This document shows positions 1 through 8,221 of a stretch of DNA of 23,351 nt, one piece after another. The DNA lies in the NCBI GenBank assembly GCA_013138755.1, contig WTCC01000197.1, positions 1-23,351 of the forward strand, in the 5' to 3' direction. Position 1 is the stretch's first letter. Each line of letters opens with the position of its first letter. The DNA is from Gammaproteobacteria bacterium (lineage in GTDB: Bacteria > Pseudomonadota > Gammaproteobacteria > SZUA-229). The translations under genes and the position numbers were made by a program. The notes beneath the pieces were generated by a model. The model did not search any database. It saw only the letters and a program-made list of their open reading frames with translations, and had not been told where the DNA came from.

Positions 1-905
1 CCTGATAGACGGATACTGGAAGTCGGTTTAAAAGCAGTGTGTGCAACAATATCCTGACCTGAAGAAATTCCACCTAAGACACCACCCGCGTGATTACTGG
101 TGAAACCTTCCGGTGTTATCTCATCTCGAAATTCGGTACCTTTTGCTGTAACGCAGGAAAAACCGTCACCGATCTCAACACCTTTGGCGGCATTAATACC
201 CATCATGGCATGGGCGATATCTGCATCGAGACGATCAAATACAGGCTCACCTAAACCAGGCGGAATGCCTTCAGCGACCACGCTTATCTTGCCACCCACT
301 GAATTCCCCTCTTTACGTAGCGCATCCATATAGCTTTCTAGCTCAGCCACTTTCGAAACATCGCCACAGAAAAAAGCATTATTATTTATTTCATTTTTAT
401 CCAGCATGGGCATTTCGATTGGACCCAACTGAGACATGTAACCGTATATCTCAATACCGTATCGATCTTTAAGAAATTTTTTGGCAATGCCGCCGCCAGC
501 AACACGCATCGCTGTTTCACGTGCAGACGAACGCCCACCTCCACGGTAGTCACGGATGCCGAACTTTTGCTGATAAGTGTAATCAGCATGACCGGGGCGG
601 AAACGATCCATGATGTTGCCGTAATCTTTTGAACGCTGATCTGTATTCTCGATCAGCAAACCGATACTCGTACCCGTGGTTTTACCTTCAAAAACACCTG
701 AGAAGATTTTAACCTTGTCATCTTCACGTCGCTGAGTGGTGTGGCGTGAGGTGCCTGGTTTACGTCGGTCCAGATCAAGCTGCAAGTCATCTTCGCTTAA
801 TTCAATTCCTGGAGGGCAGCCATCGATTATGCCAATCAAACCGGCGCCATGTGACTCACCAGCGGTGGTTAAACTAAACAGCTTTCCTATCGTATTACCT
901 GACAT
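1..905 (-). CDS. aroC: Chorismate synthase, partial (C-terminus beyond the window)
   Basis: Chorismate synthase catalyses the last step of the shikimate pathway, converting 5-enolpyruvylshikimate-3-phosphate to chorismate with reduced FMN, in the cytoplasm. The minus-strand reading frame starts with [10 protein letters not shown] at 905 and carries the family signatures: GESHG near residue 17, [18 protein letters not shown] around residues 45-62, RPGHADYTY and the [19 protein letters not shown] block around residues 105-140, and [15 protein letters not shown] near the visible end. About 301 codons are visible; the E. coli protein has 361 residues, so roughly 60 residues are missing off the left edge. 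The frame is intact throughout. It lies 80 bases downstream of prmB on the same strand, an order common in gammaproteobacteria. Identification is secure. Confidence 0.97.
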   Translation of the reverse strand, partial: MSGNTIGKLFSLTTAGESHGAGLIGIIDGCPPGIELSEDDLQLDLDRRKPGTSRHTTQRREDDKVKIFSGVFEGKTTGTSIGLLIENTDQRSKDYGNIMDRFRPGHADYTYQQKFGIRDYRGGGRSSARETAMRVAGGGIAKKFLKDRYGIEIYGYMSQLGPIEMPMLDKNEINNNAFFCGDVSKVAELESYMDALRKEGNSVGGKISVVAEGIPPGLGEPVFDRLDADIAHAMMGINAAKGVEIGDGFSCVTAKGTEFRDEITPEGFTSNHAGGVLGGISSGQDIVAHTAFKPTSSIRLS

Positions 906-985
906 AACATCCAACTTATTTTTTTATATTCAAAGATTAAATATTAACACGGGTTGCTACCGACTCCGCTTAATTCTGCAAAGAT

Positions 986-1921
986 TTACATGTTCATGGC
1001 ATTGATAAAATCATCTTTATGCGCCTGCAACTGTCCAGCAGTCAACAAAAACACGCCCTCACCGCCAAACTCAAAATCTATCCAGATGAAAGGAACTTCA
1101 GGCAGGACTTTTTCTAGCGCTGCCTGCGAATAGCCGACTTCCACTACGAAGATACCTTCATCTGTCAGATAATTAGCCGCATCCAGTAGCATCGGTAAGA
1201 CCAAATCCAGACCTTGCTTACCTGCCGTTAGTGCTAGTGAACCCGGTTCGAAGTTGAACTCTGCAGCTAACTGTTCCATTTCACCTTCGCTCACATATGG
1301 CGGATTACTCACGATGATGTCGTAACGTTGCGCTGGAATCGACTCAAATAAATTTGATTCGATCAGGTTCACTCGATCCTCCATACCATGGTTCTTTCGA
1401 TTTATCTCAGCAACTGCCAAAGCATCCGTAGAAATATCGCTGGCATCGACCTGCGCTTGCTCAAACATATCTGCGCAGGCGATAGCAATGCAGCCACTGC
1501 CAGTGCAAAGGTCGAGAATAGTATTAACCTGTTCCGGATAAACCCACGGAGAAAATTGTTGCTGTATCAATTCGGCAATCGGTGAACGCGGGATCAAAAC
1601 GCGCTCATCAACATAAAAACTCAAACCTGAAAACCACGACTCGTTTGTAATATAAGCTGAAGGTTTGCGCTGAACAACGCGCTGTTCGAATAGATCCAGA
1701 ACATTCAAACGCTCGTCCATGGTCAACACGCAGTCAAAATAATCAATGCTGAAATCTGGCGGTAGATGCAAAGCGCTCAGACACAGATAAACTGCTTCAT
1801 CGATAGCCGATGGCATGCCCTGAGTAAAGCTGAGCTCTGCAGCATTAAATTGGCTGGTTCCCCACCGTATCAAATCACGCAGAGTAATCAGATCTGTAGC
1901 TATTTCACGTTTATTTATCAT
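986..1921 (-). CDS. prmB: 50S ribosomal protein L3 glutamine methyltransferase PrmB
   Basis: PrmB is an SAM-dependent N5-glutamine methyltransferase that modifies ribosomal protein L3. The 311-residue length matches the E. coli protein closely. The SAM-binding motif I (LDLCTGSGCIAIA, residues 136-148) and the catalytic NPPY tetrad (residues 206-209, in the context IIVSNPPYVSEGE) are both present, as is the RVLIPRSP segment at 107-114 that precedes the catalytic domain in the PrmB/PrmC family. The N-terminal helical domain and RxxRxPSAYI-like segment near residues 81-91 favour PrmB over PrmC (release-factor methyltransferase). aroC follows in the same direction, the usual neighbour of prmB rather than of prmC, which normally sits next to prfA. 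Confidence 0.93.
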   Translation of the reverse strand: MINKREIATDLITLRDLIRWGTSQFNAAELSFTQGMPSAIDEAVYLCLSALHLPPDFSIDYFDCVLTMDERLNVLDLFEQRVVQRKPSAYITNESWFSGLSFYVDERVLIPRSPIAELIQQQFSPWVYPEQVNTILDLCTGSGCIAIACADMFEQAQVDASDISTDALAVAEINRKNHGMEDRVNLIESNLFESIPAQRYDIIVSNPPYVSEGEMEQLAAEFNFEPGSLALTAGKQGLDLVLPMLLDAANYLTDEGIFVVEVGYSQAALEKVLPEVPFIWIDFEFGGEGVFLLTAGQLQAHKDDFINAMNM

Positions 1922-2049
1922 CGTCCTATTATATTTAACGGTTCAACCCGGGTGAGTGTTAATTGCAGATCAGCAATAGTCTGCATTACTTCCATGCTCA
2001 GCTGGAAGCGATTATAATCCATACCTGCCAATTCTACGGAAACTCAACC

Positions 2050-2490
2050 ATGAATCACAAATCTCTTGCTAACTATCTTTTCATCATTTTATGCTTTTTT
2101 AAGTCCGCCTATGCAAATGATTCTCAATTATCAGTAGAAGGTGCCTGGATCGCAGAAGCCCCTCCCGTCAGTAAAGTCATGGTCGCCTATATGACTCTGA
2201 GAAACTCTGGAAAAGACCCTATCGAGATTATCGCTGCTGAATCAGATATCTACAGCAGCATCGAATTTCATGAGACTGTACATGAAGGCGGCTTAGCTAA
2301 AATGCTGCGTCATGGCAGTTTAAAAATATTACCTAATCAGAGCCTCCAGCTAAAACGTGGCGGCAAACATCTGATGCTATTTAACCCGACCAAACGATTG
2401 AAAACGGGCGACATTGTCACCATACAGTTAACAATGAAGAATAATATCTGCCAATCGATCTCCGTCCCCGTTAAAAAATCGCAGTTTTAA
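2050..2490 (+). CDS. Periplasmic copper chaperone, PCuAC family
   Basis: PCuAC proteins bind Cu(I) in the periplasm and help deliver copper, typically to cytochrome oxidase CuA or CuB sites. From the start at 2050 the product has 146 residues with a signal peptide (MNHKSLANYLFIILCFFKSAYA, cleavage likely after residue 22). The family copper motif H-x10-M-x21-H-x-M is matched exactly by His74, Met85, His107 and Met109. An in-frame ATG lies upstream at 1963, but using it would bury the signal peptide behind 29 extra residues, so the start at 2050 is preferred. The gene is divergent from prmB across about 128 bases and 40 bases upstream of psd, so the two plus-strand genes may be cotranscribed. 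No SCO or oxidase gene is in view. Confidence 0.88.
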   Translation: MNHKSLANYLFIILCFFKSAYANDSQLSVEGAWIAEAPPVSKVMVAYMTLRNSGKDPIEIIAAESDIYSSIEFHETVHEGGLAKMLRHGSLKILPNQSLQLKRGGKHLMLFNPTKRLKTGDIVTIQLTMKNNICQSISVPVKKSQF

Positions 2491-2530
2491 GCTCTGATTA
2501 CTCCCGCACTATCTGCCTGACACGAACCGT

Positions 2531-3379
2531 ATGAAGCAAAAACTACTCGCATCCATTTTCTACTTTCTCCCTCATCACGCTATTTCGTGGTTGATGTTTA
2601 AAGGTTCTCGCATCCGTTTTGTCCCAGTGAAAAACCTGATCATCTCAATCTACACCCATTTGAATCCGGTAAAAATGCACGAAGCCATAGAAGAAGATAT
2701 GTTTGCATACGAATCGCTGAACGCATTTTTTACGCGGGCGTTAAAACCAGAATCCAGACCTTTTGAACAGAATGAAGCTCACTGGTTATGTCCGGTTGAC
2801 GGCTCTGTCAGTCAGGCGCAAGCAATAAAAAATGGACGAATCTTTCAGGCGAAAGGACACGATTACAGCCTGATGGAACTACTGGCAGGTGACGAAAAGC
2901 TCGCAGATACATTCAAAGACGGACACTTTGCGACATTGTATCTATCACCTAGAGACTATCATCGAATCCATATGCCGACCGATGGGACACTTAAATCAAT
3001 GCGATATGTCCCCGGACGATTGTTCAGTGTCGCACAATTCACGGTGAACCATATCCCCAGATTATTTGCTCGTAATGAACGCGTCATCTGTTATTTTGAA
3101 ACAGAACAAGGACCGATGGTAATGGTTCTGGTAGGAGCGATTAATGTGTCTGCTATGGAAACGATCTGGCACGGGCCGATAACCAGCGAAGCTAAGAAGA
3201 TTAAATACTTTGACTACAGCGATAAAAATATCCAGCTTAAACGCGGTGAAGAAATGGGACGCTTTAATCTAGGCTCTACGGTCATCGTGTTAGCAACAGG
3301 CCGAATGGGAATGGACAAATCGATTTATGCCGAAGCTGAAATAAAATTAGGACAGTGTCTGGCTGTACCTGCAAATTAA
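2531..3379 (+). CDS. psd: Phosphatidylserine decarboxylase proenzyme
   Basis: Psd makes phosphatidylethanolamine from phosphatidylserine at the inner membrane. The proenzyme cleaves itself to create a pyruvoyl prosthetic group at a serine. The self-cleavage motif LGST is at residues 247-250 (cleavage between Gly248 and Ser249), and the residues expected for the processing triad are seen in PVDG (Asp90) and in PRDYHRIHMP (residues 140-149, histidines 144 and 147). At 282 residues it is within the usual bacterial range, somewhat shorter than the E. coli enzyme. It ends 48 bases from the converging dynamin-like gene. No strong terminator was seen in that gap. Confidence 0.96.
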   Translation: MKQKLLASIFYFLPHHAISWLMFKGSRIRFVPVKNLIISIYTHLNPVKMHEAIEEDMFAYESLNAFFTRALKPESRPFEQNEAHWLCPVDGSVSQAQAIKNGRIFQAKGHDYSLMELLAGDEKLADTFKDGHFATLYLSPRDYHRIHMPTDGTLKSMRYVPGRLFSVAQFTVNHIPRLFARNERVICYFETEQGPMVMVLVGAINVSAMETIWHGPITSEAKKIKYFDYSDKNIQLKRGEEMGRFNLGSTVIVLATGRMGMDKSIYAEAEIKLGQCLAVPAN

Positions 3380-3427
3380 CTCATTTTTCTATTTATTACT
3401 TTCTGATACCAGAGACTTTAGCAACGA

Positions 3428-4927
3428 TTAAACCTCGACTTCTTCAGCTTTTATATTTTCCATGGGCTCTACTTTACCTGATGGCTTAGTATAACGGTCG
3501 TTCATCGTTTGAATAAACTCACAAGCATCAGATGTAACCTGTACCAGTGCACGCTTTGAACGCATCGACCAACCTACCGGCATCGGTCTAAACATGCTTC
3601 TCAATGGCTGCGTATTTTTAAGAAATGCTTTCTTGATATTTCCTGCTTGAATCTTACCTTCTCGATGTTCCCCAGCCAGGTTTTTATCAATCGCGACTTT
3701 AGCAATCATCTTATTAGCAATAACTTTTGCTGAAAAACTTCGCGCCGAAAAATGCACCACTAAAAAACCAAGTACAGTCACACCTGCTTTGACAGATGAC
3801 ATCACAGCTTCATTAGCAAAGTCATAGGAGAATAAGATCCACGAATCAAACAACTGCCCGAGACCAAACATCACGATAAGAAATAATCCGATAGCAACAG
3901 CATCCAATGTTAGAACCATTTTCAGCCATCTGGTCATCGCATCTTTCACGATGGGTACCACCTGACTTTCAATGTCATTAGCAATCGTCTGCAGAGCACC
4001 GATAATCCGATAGGAGCGTTCGATCTCTACCTGGTGTATGCGATCAAAAATTGCCGACTTATCCTGTTTGCATTTTTTTTCAAAACGTTTTCTAACGGCC
4101 TCATCTTCGATCGGCACAGCAACATCACTATTATAGATAGAATAAAAACGACCAGCAGTCAGACCCTTGGCTGCAAGCGCTCTCTGCCATGCGGCAACAA
4201 CCGATTCAGGATTATCTTCCTTAGCAGCTGTATCGATCTGATTGAGGATATAGAGAAATTTTTCAGAGTCACTGCGATTAATCGTATGACCGACCAGGTG
4301 ATCCAGAGTATCGTGCATCGCACCCGGTTCTGGATGTCTCGCATCAAAAAACACCAGAACAAGATCTGATAGATCGACGATGTGATCAGTCAGACGTAAT
4401 ATCGCGTTTCGTTGTTCGTCAGCATCAAATCCAGGCGAATCAATAATAATTTTTCCACTTAATTTATCTGAGTGTGATGTTTTCATCTGCAGATAAGCAT
4501 CTATACGCCGACCTTCGCCTGATGCAACTTTTTCGATTTCGTCACTCATCTGATAAAACGGAAAACGTGGATCAGAATTTAGTGCGACACCCGGTAGAAC
4601 ACGATGATCTTTACTATTACTGTAGGTGACGACGGTAAATTTATCATCGACTGCCTGATTACCAGTTAACTGTAATTTATCACCGAGAAAGTTATTAATA
4701 AAAGATGACTTACCAGCAGAGAATGTACCTAAGACAGAAACCAGTGGCCACCAGGGAATGCTGGTGGCATAAGATTCGCTGGTATCCAGCAAACCCATCT
4801 TGTAAGCGACTGTATCCAGTTTTTTGAATCGCGAAACAACATCTAACAGCAATGGATTTTCGTTGTTCAGATGCGTTTCCAGTTTCGCTAATCGATCACG
4901 AATGGATTTATCCGGGCGATTCAACAT
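3428..4927 (-). CDS. Dynamin-like GTPase with two C-terminal membrane segments
   Basis: A 499-residue GTPase of the dynamin-like or related large-GTPase type. The G1 P-loop GTFSAGKSS lies at residues 67-75, G3 is DSPGFD at 163-168 and G4 is NQID at 229-232. An expected G2 threonine may be one of those around 88-101 (TGNQ...FTVVTY). Residues 302-330 look helical. Two hydrophobic segments at about 337-358 and 379-394 would anchor it in the inner membrane, followed by a cationic tail of about 100 residues. Family members bind GTP and remodel or tether membranes, or act as regulatory GTPases. This is the last gene of the eleven-gene minus-strand block and starts 33 bases after the 342-residue membrane protein. 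An AAAGGA ribosome-binding site precedes the ATG. The specific role is unknown. Confidence 0.8.
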   Translation of the reverse strand: MLNRPDKSIRDRLAKLETHLNNENPLLLDVVSRFKKLDTVAYKMGLLDTSESYATSIPWWPLVSVLGTFSAGKSSFINNFLGDKLQLTGNQAVDDKFTVVTYSNSKDHRVLPGVALNSDPRFPFYQMSDEIEKVASGEGRRIDAYLQMKTSHSDKLSGKIIIDSPGFDADEQRNAILRLTDHIVDLSDLVLVFFDARHPEPGAMHDTLDHLVGHTINRSDSEKFLYILNQIDTAAKEDNPESVVAAWQRALAAKGLTAGRFYSIYNSDVAVPIEDEAVRKRFEKKCKQDKSAIFDRIHQVEIERSYRIIGALQTIANDIESQVVPIVKDAMTRWLKMVLTLDAVAIGLFLIVMFGLGQLFDSWILFSYDFANEAVMSSVKAGVTVLGFLVVHFSARSFSAKVIANKMIAKVAIDKNLAGEHREGKIQAGNIKKAFLKNTQPLRSMFRPMPVGWSMRSKRALVQVTSDACEFIQTMNDRYTKPSGKVEPMENIKAEEVEV

Positions 4928-4960
4928 GTCGCTATATTCCTTTTTCTGGTTTCTGATGAA

Positions 4961-5989
4961 CTACTTTTTAAGAGACACCGGACTCGCACCAGGCACTTGT
5001 ATTTGCGTAGCCAGCTTCTCCTGAGATACCGTTACAGGAGCGACTTTTTTTATTGGCACCGACTTAGATGGCGCCTTGACAACAGACTTAGTATCCGGCG
5101 ATCTTACTTGTGTATTTGGCCGTCTTACCTGCACCCGTTGCGGCGCAGGATTGTATGAAGGCCAGACGGGTCTCTGTGTAATAGGAGGAGGCACATTTGT
5201 ACCAGAGCTGAATGGCATCACGTCATTCATCATGCCAAACGGACCACTTGATACAGTACGATTCATACCGTGCATATCGCGCTGCATTCCATAGACAGAA
5301 TTATTCATACTGCCGATATTATGCGTCATACTCTGAATATTTTTACTCATGGGTGTCAAACTATTCATCTGTGTCGACATGGAACTAATTTCCGTCGTCA
5401 TACCACCGATATTACCCGTCATTAAATTTAAATCTTTTGTCATGCGTGGCATTGCATCAGAAACGATAACAGCCATACGTGTTACTGACTGAGATAGTGT
5501 TGAAATATCATGTGTTAATCGATAGATTAAAAAGAAGCCATACCCCGCTAACAGAACAAACGCAAACAGTGATGGGTAAACAACCATTTCCCAGCGTCGC
5601 GCACTATTATCAAATGTATTGGCTAGTCGCTCAAGTGGATCCGTTGGCTTGTCGCTGACATATGCTTCTTCCAGAATTTTCTTCTGCGCACGTTGTTTTG
5701 CTTCATGTGCACGCGCTTTCAAATTATCACTACTACTCTTGGATCTAACAACATCGTCAGCCGCTTGCTTATCCATCTCACTTATTTTTTTAGCCGCTGA
5801 TGCCATATCTGATTCACCAGATGCGGCAGCTTTCGCAGTCGCAGCACTACCTTTAGCCTGACTCACTTTAGCCTGACTCACTTTAGCCTTACTCGTTTTA
5901 GCCTTACTTGCTTTAGCCTTACTCTTGGGAGCTTTTGCAGCAGCGTCTGTTCCTATCGACGACGTATCAATTTTTTCATCTTCTGACAT
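4961..5989 (-). CDS. Membrane protein with Lys/Ala/Ser-rich N-terminal tail and Met-rich helical region
   Basis: I do not recognise a family. The 342-residue product has four visible parts. Residues 19-56 are a Lys/Ala/Ser-rich repeat tail resembling histone H1-like tails (units such as SKAKT, SKAKV, SQAKV). Residues 60-110 are charged and probably helical. One membrane helix lies at about 136-157. Residues 160-247 are Met/Ser/Asn-rich with hydrophobic residues, mainly Met, at heptad-like spacing (for example NIGGM, NIQSM, NIGSM), suggesting a coiled coil. The remainder is Pro-rich and basic. With Lys/Arg dense before the helix, the tail is likely cytoplasmic and the Met-rich part periplasmic. 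Its ATG is only 2 bases past the stop of the DUF302-like gene, indicating translational coupling. It is probably a scaffold rather than an enzyme. Confidence 0.75.
   Translation of the reverse strand: MSEDEKIDTSSIGTDAAAKAPKSKAKASKAKTSKAKVSQAKVSQAKGSAATAKAAASGESDMASAAKKISEMDKQAADDVVRSKSSSDNLKARAHEAKQRAQKKILEEAYVSDKPTDPLERLANTFDNSARRWEMVVYPSLFAFVLLAGYGFFLIYRLTHDISTLSQSVTRMAVIVSDAMPRMTKDLNLMTGNIGGMTTEISSMSTQMNSLTPMSKNIQSMTHNIGSMNNSVYGMQRDMHGMNRTVSSGPFGMMNDVMPFSSGTNVPPPITQRPVWPSYNPAPQRVQVRRPNTQVRSPDTKSVVKAPSKSVPIKKVAPVTVSQEKLATQIQVPGASPVSLKK
5851..5925 (-). repeat. Five tandem 15-bp units encoding the Lys-rich tail
   Basis: Five consecutive 15-base units are visible on the plus strand: ctttagcctgactca twice, then ctttagccttactcg, ttttagccttacttg and ctttagccttactct. 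On the coding minus strand they encode five copies of a five-residue unit (xSKAK/SQAK type). The in-frame length means copy-number change by slippage would leave the gene open. Confidence 0.9.
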
Positions 5990-5991
5990 AA

Positions 5992-6582
5992 TTAGAAGTC
6001 GCCTTCAGCGCCTCGATTCATAATTTCTAAAATAATTTTCTTAACACCCATCGCTTCTTCTTTTAAGGCTGCTGGCAACGGTTTACCACCGTAGATCATG
6101 GCATCCATATTTAGCGAATACAACCAGAGTTTACCCTGCTTATCTTCCACCAGACTAACACGGCATGGTAGATATGCAGAGTAGGCATCACTGTATTCGA
6201 GCATCTGCGCCGCTGTCATTGCATTACAAAACATATATATCTTAAAGAAACGCGACTTCTTACCACTCATCGCTTCTACTTGAGCCGATAGTGGCAACTC
6301 ACCAACATTTTTAATATTAAGCTCATTGGCAACAGCTAGTATCGTCAACTCGACATCTTCAACAGTCAAATCTTCTTCCACGGGAACTTTCCAAACTGTT
6401 GCCTCTGCAGCATTACCCGTCTCAAGAAGCGTCATCACCATCTCGCCATAAACATCGATGGCTTTTTCATCAAAAGAATCAAATGCCTTTATCACCGGCG
6501 CATAGACCACGGCTGCATAGATTGCAGCCGCAACAATAGCGAAACCGACCAATGCAAATAAATTACGTAACGCGTAAAACAT
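5992..6582 (-). CDS. Membrane-anchored DUF302-like protein
   Basis: The 196-residue product has an N-terminal membrane helix (residues 9-31) followed by a soluble domain that resembles DUF302: a helix plus the segment around 111-165, including FCNAMTAAQML, YLPCRVSLVED and LWLYSLNMDAMI, matches the family pattern in which a short LPCR motif precedes two strands. DUF302 proteins have no firmly assigned activity; some are linked by neighbourhood to sulfur or metal metabolism. Two cysteines, Cys119 and Cys140, lie in the domain, and if it is periplasmic they could form a disulfide or a ligand site. A strong AGGGG ribosome-binding site precedes the ATG by 8 bases. The family assignment is from pattern memory and is moderately sure. 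Confidence 0.72.
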   Translation of the reverse strand: MFYALRNLFALVGFAIVAAAIYAAVVYAPVIKAFDSFDEKAIDVYGEMVMTLLETGNAAEATVWKVPVEEDLTVEDVELTILAVANELNIKNVGELPLSAQVEAMSGKKSRFFKIYMFCNAMTAAQMLEYSDAYSAYLPCRVSLVEDKQGKLWLYSLNMDAMIYGGKPLPAALKEEAMGVKKIILEIMNRGAEGDF

Positions 6583-6613
6583 AAAAATAACCCCTAAAAT
6601 TCTTCAATAAAAA

Positions 6614-7450
6614 TCAAGACGAAACAGTCGTGATTAACTTTTGCAATTCGATTGCTTTATCCTTGTTGAGAAGGTTCAGTAAACCTACCAAACTTCTCGC
6701 CCTGTTTATCTGACCTTTACGAACAAGTATAGCTCCTGCCTCAAAATAAGCTGTCGCAGCCTGCTGCTTTTTCCCCTGATTAAAATACACATTGCCGAGT
6801 TCGCCATAAGCATCAAAATTGTCTTCTGTACGATCTATTACGTTCTGATAACTTTGTTCAGACAATTGATAATTACGTTGATAAAAAGATTTCCTTGCCA
6901 AGATCCAGCTAGCTGTCACCTCATCTCTGCTCGATGATTCGTCAACCACTTTACCCTGATCATCCACATTTTCCAGCTGCCTCTCGATTTCTGGCGATAC
7001 GAAAGTTTCCTGTATAACACTATCTTTCATCTCGGCTACTGAAGCGGTAGATTGTGGCTGATTTAGCGTGCCGCTTCCCTGACTTTCCGTCAGTTTCGCC
7101 GTGACAGCTAGATCAGAATTTTCTTGTGGACTCTCCTTAAGGATTTTCTCATCAGTTTCAATCGGTTGATATTGCACATTATCCTCAGCTGCAATTTCTG
7201 ATTCCATTATCGCCAATGTTTTCGGAGCAACCTGCGGTGACATACTCTCCCCATTTAGCTGGGCTTGTTTAGCTTTAACTGCATCAACAAAGTCTGCCAC
7301 CTCGACAAATTCGCTAGACAAATAAGCAATTGCTTTTCCAGCAGGTGTTTCTTTACCTAGTAAATTCCCCCAGAACATATAGCCATATATCACGATTACT
7401 ATTAATAGAAAAAGAAAAGAATGACTCAATAACCAACGGATAATTTTCAT
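6614..7450 (-). CDS. Inner-membrane-anchored TPR protein
   Basis: The 278-residue product begins with a basic-hydrophobic segment (MKIIRWLLSHSFLFLLIVIV) forming one membrane anchor at residues 7-27. A long, acidic, Ser/Gln/Glu-rich linker follows, and then tetratricopeptide-type helices at about 181-265, with the TPR-like patterns SWILARKSFYQRNYQLSEQS and FDAYGELGNVYFNQGKKQQA. TPR domains mediate protein contacts, so this is a likely adaptor, with the TPRs probably periplasmic. The start at 7450 is preferred over an in-frame ATG at 7489 because AGAGG sits 5 bases upstream, and because the upstream start would overlap the stop of the ParA-like gene and put 13 extra charged residues before the anchor. 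Specific partner unknown. Confidence 0.78.
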   Translation of the reverse strand: MKIIRWLLSHSFLFLLIVIVIYGYMFWGNLLGKETPAGKAIAYLSSEFVEVADFVDAVKAKQAQLNGESMSPQVAPKTLAIMESEIAAEDNVQYQPIETDEKILKESPQENSDLAVTAKLTESQGSGTLNQPQSTASVAEMKDSVIQETFVSPEIERQLENVDDQGKVVDESSSRDEVTASWILARKSFYQRNYQLSEQSYQNVIDRTEDNFDAYGELGNVYFNQGKKQQAATAYFEAGAILVRKGQINRARSLVGLLNLLNKDKAIELQKLITTVSS

Positions 7451-7479
7451 GAAGACCTCTAAGCTCGACTCTCTTTCAT

Positions 7480-8145
7480 TTACGGACAATCACTAATCAC
7501 TGTAGCAGCTGGCACCACATCCAGCATTGTGGCCAGTTGCTGCATTTCTTTTGACGCCTTACCCATCGGGTCCAGCTCGAACACACTTAATCCTTCACTA
7601 AAGGAACGACGATAAGCGGTTCGTTGATAGAGACGGATATTCAGAGGTGTTATTCCCGGCATCATCTGCAGAGCTTTCTCAGCCTCATCCGTTTCGCGAA
7701 TGCCGATATGAGTGTCGGCACGATTGATAAAACCTAACACTTCCGGCTTTTTATCATTGTTCATGTTGTTGCGGACAATCTTTAAAAATCGCTGCGTAGA
7801 CCAGATGTCTGCCTGACTAGGCTGAACCGGGATAAGTATGCGATCTGCCAGATAGATAGCCTTTTCCATTGCTGGCATATTACCGACGCTGATATCCGTA
7901 ATAATAGGCTTCGTTCTCTTCGTATCAAGCACTCTGGTTTCAAGTTCAGCCAGATTAGTCGAAACTTCAAAGCTGGGCTCATAACCATCCTCAGCTCTAA
8001 CATCGCATACATCGACTAAAGTGCATTGAGGATCTAGATCAAAAGCCATCACGCCAGTTTTATCATGCGCCAGCCAGACAGCCAAATTAAAAGCTACCGT
8101 GCTCTTACCAGTACCACCCTTTAAATTTCCGACAACTGTTAACAT
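7480..8145 (-). CDS. Orphan ParA/MinD-type ATPase
   Basis: A 221-residue P-loop ATPase of the ParA/MinD superfamily. The deviant Walker A motif KGGTGKST is at residues 9-16, with the signature lysine (Lys9) that reaches across the dimer. The switch-like segment FDLDPQ follows at 35-40, and Walker B is IITDIS near 81-86, without the PP that usually follows. Proteins of this type form ATP-dependent dimers on the nucleoid or membrane and position plasmids, chromosomes, chemoreceptor arrays, carboxysomes or division proteins. No ParB gene or obvious parS array lies beside it, and the surroundings are membrane and exported proteins. A cargo other than DNA is therefore more likely, though that is inference. 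No C-terminal MinD-type amphipathic helix is evident. Confidence 0.87.
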   Translation of the reverse strand: MLTVVGNLKGGTGKSTVAFNLAVWLAHDKTGVMAFDLDPQCTLVDVCDVRAEDGYEPSFEVSTNLAELETRVLDTKRTKPIITDISVGNMPAMEKAIYLADRILIPVQPSQADIWSTQRFLKIVRNNMNNDKKPEVLGFINRADTHIGIRETDEAEKALQMMPGITPLNIRLYQRTAYRRSFSEGLSVFELDPMGKASKEMQQLATMLDVVPAATVISDCP

Positions 8146-8173
8146 AAACGAATATCCAATTATTGTAAGTTTT

Positions 8174-8193
8174 AACCTTTTCAGATTAAGGTT
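8174..8193. repeat. Short inverted repeat upstream of the ParA-like gene
   Basis: A 6-base inverted repeat (aacctt, 8 bases, aaggtt) lies about 30-48 bases upstream of the ParA-like start. It could be an operator or a weak leader hairpin. There is no T-run, so it is not a convincing terminator for the gene that ends at 8222. Confidence 0.3.
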
Positions 8194-8221
8194 GCATGAC
8201 CAAAATCAAGTTATTATAAAA

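Noticed and set aside
1963..2049. Upstream in-frame extension of the copper chaperone
   Set aside because: It would place 29 residues before a good signal peptide and runs into the promoter region shared with prmB.
4034..4369. Plus-strand open frame of 111 codons inside the dynamin-like gene
   Set aside because: It is antisense to the conserved GTPase domain including the G4 motif, with no coding features of its own.
5851..5925. Tandem repeats as a possible CRISPR or iteron array
   Set aside because: The units are 15 bases with no spacers and lie in frame inside a gene with a good start and coupling to its neighbour, so they are coding repeats.
7480..8145. ParA-type gene as a sign of an integrated plasmid or genomic island
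   Set aside because: No ParB, replication gene, integrase, tRNA or attachment repeat is nearby, and the flanks are ordinary housekeeping genes.
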